Source of the DNA: Pseudomonas migulae
GTDB taxonomy: Bacteria; Pseudomonadota; Gammaproteobacteria; Pseudomonadales; Pseudomonadaceae
Length of the DNA: 64,000 nucleotides
Direction: 5' to 3'
NCBI RefSeq assembly: GCF_024169315.1
Contig: NZ_JALJWR010000001.1
Coordinates: 1,757,501-1,821,500, forward strand
Shown piece by piece: positions 61,720 to 64,000 of this stretch. The first letter of the stretch is position 1, and every line of letters begins with the position of its first letter. A program made the position numbers and the translations under genes. A model generated the notes under the pieces. That model made no database searches. It was not told the DNA's origin and saw nothing but the letters and a program-made list of their open reading frames with translations.

Positions 61720-62379
61720 CTATTGGGCGCCCAGTGCCTGCTTTGCACGGGCCGCCGCTTGTTCCTGACCGGCCTGAGCCAGGTCACTCGCCGCTTTCAA
61801 CCAGAGTTGCTGATCGACATTGGCCGGAATCTGGTTCGGCTTCTGGATCAGCACTGCCCAACCGCCAGCGTCCTTGAACGCCGACTCGAACGAACCGAAG
61901 CTCATCAATTCCCGACGATTCATCCCGGCGCGCAGCAGCACGGTCTGCTTCTGACGGTTGTAGCCGGCGAGAATCGCGTAACGCGGTTCAGCCCAGAATG
62001 CCGAGCCTTCGGTGAAGCGCACCATCACTGGATAACCGGCCGCGACCTGGGTCAGCAGCGCGGGCAGGTTACTATCCAGGGGATAAACCACCATGCCGTA
62101 CTCGCGGGCGAGGTTCTGCATGTTCTGCTGCAACTGCGCTTCGGCGCCCGGTACGTGCAGGGGTTTTTCGAGCAGACCCGGCGTAATCACAATGCCCTGC
62201 TGCGACAGCATGCTCGCCAGGACCTGCGGCCCGCTCTGATAGCTCTGCCCGCGGTAGAACGTGCCGCTGAGTTCTACCCGTTCCGGCAGCCGCTTGACCT
62301 CCGGCGCAACGCTTCCCGCGCAGCCGGCCAGACCCGCAACGCAACCGGCAATCAGTGCTGCCATTCGAATTCGCGACAT
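61720..62379 (-). CDS. C39-peptidase-like lipoprotein without catalytic residues
   Basis: A 219-residue protein: signal peptide with lipobox LAGC (Cys20), then a C39-like papain fold. The catalytic Cys region reads YQSGPQVLASML (Ser49 instead of Cys), and the His region reads PRYAILAGYNRQ with Arg where His is expected. The C-terminal part includes ANVDQQLWLKAASDLAQAGQ, a TPR-like helix. It is probably a non-catalytic, membrane-bound fold. ATG 62379 is chosen; GTG/ATG lie 15-18 bases upstream. Confidence 0.75.
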   Translation of the reverse strand: MSRIRMAALIAGCVAGLAGCAGSVAPEVKRLPERVELSGTFYRGQSYQSGPQVLASMLSQQGIVITPGLLEKPLHVPGAEAQLQQNMQNLAREYGMVVYPLDSNLPALLTQVAAGYPVMVRFTEGSAFWAEPRYAILAGYNRQKQTVLLRAGMNRRELMSFGSFESAFKDAGGWAVLIQKPNQIPANVDQQLWLKAASDLAQAGQEQAAARAKQALGAQ

Positions 62380-62611
62380 TACCCGCACCCTCATCACTCC
62401 GTTGTTCAGACGCCGTCATTGTGCTCCCGGCCTGGCCGTCGATCATAGGACGCCACGCGGCAGCGGTATAGCCTTAACCGGCAGTTCAGTGCATTTGATA
62501 GAGCGAACTGGTTGGTGACGGGCGACCTTTGGTCAATAGCCTGAAACACGGCAGCGACTAGACTGTCATTTGCAGAGCGTGTGCCCGCAGCAGGGCAAAG
62601 AGGAGGCACCG

Positions 62612-62779
62612 ATGAGCCTGACAATGACCATAGTGATGTTGATTTCCGGCTGGCTGGCCGTTGCCACCGCCATGTTGTGGGGTGTCCTGCGCATTGCACG
62701 CCGGCACCATCACCCTGCCCGGCCTGTGCGGGTCGCGAGGACCGACAAGCCGGCGCCACGCCACGCTACGGCACATTGA
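62612..62779 (+). CDS. Small single-pass membrane protein
   Basis: A 55-residue frame with AGGAGG seven bases before the ATG. It has one membrane helix (MTIVMLISGWLAVATAMLWGVLRIA) and a basic, His-rich tail (RRHHHPARPVRVARTDK). No family recognised. The strong ribosome-binding sequence and signal support coding. Confidence 0.65.
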   Translation: MSLTMTIVMLISGWLAVATAMLWGVLRIARRHHHPARPVRVARTDKPAPRHATAH

Positions 62780-62806
62780 CCAGCGCACTAAAACAGCCCG
62801 AACAAA

Positions 62807-62846
62807 AAAGGCCGCCTGAGCTCTTGCGAGCGCAGGCGGCCTTTTG
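62807..62846 (-). terminator. Terminator of the TerC-family gene
   Basis: AAGGCCGCCTG and CAGGCGGCCTT pair around an inner hairpin (GCTC/GAGC). T-runs lie on both sides, so it can act for both strands. Confidence 0.8.
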
Positions 62847-62857
62847 TTTAACGCAGG

Positions 62858-63607
62858 TTACGCTTCAGCGCTGATGCGCTTCTGCTTCGCCCGCCGGGAC
62901 ATCATGTTCAAGCCCTCGATCGTGGCCGAGAACGCCATGGCCGCATAGACGTAGCCTTTCGGTACGTGGGCGCCGAAACCTTCGGCGATCAGCGTCATGC
63001 CGATCATGATCAGGAAGCCCAGTGCCAGCATCACCACCGTCGGGTTGTCGTTGATGAACCTGGCCAACGGGTCAGCCGCGAGCAGCATCACCAGCACCGA
63101 CACCACCACCGCGATGATCATGATCGGCAAATGCTCGGTCATGCCGACAGCGGTAATGATGCTGTCGATGGAGAACACCATGTCCAGCATCAGGATCTGA
63201 CCGATCGCAGCGGCAAAGCCGAGGGTCACGGTAGAGGTCGCCGACTTCGGATCTTCCGGCGCCGGGTCCATGCTGTGATGGATCTCGGTGGTCGCCTTCC
63301 ACAACAGGAACAGGCCGCCGGCGATCAGGATCATGTCTTTCCAGGAGAACGCGTGGCCGAGGATCTCGATCACAGGCTCGGTCAACTGGACGATGAACGC
63401 GATAGTGCTCAGCAGTGCCAGTCGCAGGATCAGCGCCATACCGATACCGATGCGCCGCGCTTTCTGCCGATGCTGTTCCGGCAGTTTATTGGTCAGGATC
63501 GAGATGAAGATCAGGTTATCGATGCCGAGCACGATTTCCATGACCACCAGCGTAGCCAGGGCGACCCAGGCGGTGGGGCTTGCAGCAAGTTCTAAAAGGT
63601 ATTCCAT
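62858..63607 (-). CDS. TerC/YgdQ-family membrane protein
   Basis: A 249-residue integral membrane protein with seven to eight helices. It carries [18 protein letters not shown] with the family aspartate, and a second conserved [22 protein letters not shown] segment. TerC relatives move or bind divalent metals such as Mn2+, or accompany tellurite resistance; the role here is unknown. The small lipoprotein gene lies 27 bases upstream in the same direction. Confidence 0.9.
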   Translation of the reverse strand: MEYLLELAASPTAWVALATLVVMEIVLGIDNLIFISILTNKLPEQHRQKARRIGIGMALILRLALLSTIAFIVQLTEPVIEILGHAFSWKDMILIAGGLFLLWKATTEIHHSMDPAPEDPKSATSTVTLGFAAAIGQILMLDMVFSIDSIITAVGMTEHLPIMIIAVVVSVLVMLLAADPLARFINDNPTVVMLALGFLIMIGMTLIAEGFGAHVPKGYVYAAMAFSATIEGLNMMSRRAKQKRISAEA

Positions 63608-63634
63608 GGGTCAGTCCTGACTCGTTTAAGACGT

Positions 63635-63877
63635 TTAGATTTCCTGGGACGAAGATTCGGATTTTTCTTTGTCTTCGTCCGATGGTTCTTTCTTGCTGAT
63701 CAACCCGCCGGTGGCATCGCTGATCGCTTGTTCGGCGGCCTTGTGGGTGTCGTCGATCGCTTGTTTCGCGGATTCGGCAGCCTTGCCCATCAGTTGCTGA
63801 GCGCTTTTTTCGGCCTGGTCGCAACCGGCCAATACCAGTAAAGACGCAATCAGCAATGCCGTGGTTTTAAGCTTCAT
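63635..63877 (-). CDS. Small lipoprotein with helical repeat
   Basis: An 80-residue lipoprotein: signal peptide with lipobox LAGC (Cys19), a helical Ala/Lys/Glu-rich region (AEKSAQQLMGKAAESAKQAIDDTHKA) and a charged tail (SDEDKEKSESSSQEI). It is anchored in the membrane facing the periplasm. No family named. It probably shares the transcript with the TerC-like gene. Confidence 0.75.
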   Translation of the reverse strand: MKLKTTALLIASLLVLAGCDQAEKSAQQLMGKAAESAKQAIDDTHKAAEQAISDATGGLISKKEPSDEDKEKSESSSQEI

Positions 63878-63900
63878 GATGCTTTCCTCGATAGAACAGA

Positions 63901-63922
63901 ACGGGCCAAAACGATGGCCCGT
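63901..63922. promoter_or_regulatory. Inverted repeat upstream of the lipoprotein gene
   Basis: ACGGGCC and GGCCCGT pair around an eight-base loop, 24 bases upstream of the ATG on the minus strand. No T-run, so it is more likely an operator or leader hairpin than a terminator. Confidence 0.35.
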
Positions 63923-64000
63923 TGATAGCGAGGCATTCTAGGGAGGCAAACACTTCAGGAAAATTCGTATTTTCAGCGGTTATACTTCGGTTTTAACGAA

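Overview
The window looks like a chromosome segment of a fluorescent-group Pseudomonas. The right third has the conserved pseudomonad order ppiD, tRNA-like gene, hupB, lon, clpX, clpP, tig, a tRNA-Arg/His/Leu/His cluster, folD and pbpG. It also carries a REP doublet of the kind common in P. fluorescens relatives. All identifications come from reading translations and DNA by eye; no database search was run.

Layout. (1) 1-5.2 kb: a decayed phage-type integrase end, then a plus-strand run of msrB, msrA, a glutathione S-transferase, a CorA-type transporter, a quinone-reductase-like dehydrogenase, a GlcG/HbpS protein and a DUF1330 protein. (2) 5.3-27.5 kb: an AT-richer accessory region with an IS66 transposase remnant at each end. 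It holds an epoxide hydrolase, a thioredoxin-like protein, two DUF417 (RclC-type) membrane proteins, a cytochrome c maturation set ccmCDEFGHI without ccmAB, a class I cytochrome c, two cytochrome P460-like proteins, a peroxiredoxin-like protein, a DipZ-type CcdA/thioredoxin fusion, three AhpD-like proteins, three intact AraC regulators (one RclR-like), one broken AraC gene and a LysR regulator. A YeeE/YedE transporter follows just outside. (3) 29-45.6 kb: a hydroxyproline catabolic island with a GntR regulator, 4-hydroxyproline epimerase, three-part D-hydroxyproline dehydrogenase, PAS-AraC regulator, amino-acid ABC transporter, aconitase-X dehydratase, a proline-racemase homologue, deaminase, MFS transporter, semialdehyde dehydrogenase and pyrroline-carboxylate reductase. 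(4) 45.8-64 kb: a nitrilase-like protein, an AraC regulator, small envelope proteins and the protein quality-control core.

How the genes may work together. The 5-28 kb region reads as an envelope redox-defence island: thiol reductases, heme proteins with the machinery to attach heme, and an RclR/RclC-like pair suggesting reactive chlorine or related oxidants. Its most interesting feature is a motif of about 24 bp (core GCACGTTTTTGAAATAA) present five times, all on the plus strand and all intergenic. Copies lie 115-205 bp upstream of the peroxiredoxin, the second DUF417 gene and the second P460 gene. Two AraC paralogues with nearly identical DNA-binding regions are the natural candidates to bind it. 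In the hydroxyproline island a perfect palindrome TCGTATACGA precedes both the transporter operon and the deaminase operon, and a one-mismatch copy precedes the gntR gene, giving a simple regulon. Several proteins have lost residues their families need for catalysis (second AhpD, nitrilase-like protein, C39-like lipoprotein, second proline-racemase homologue).
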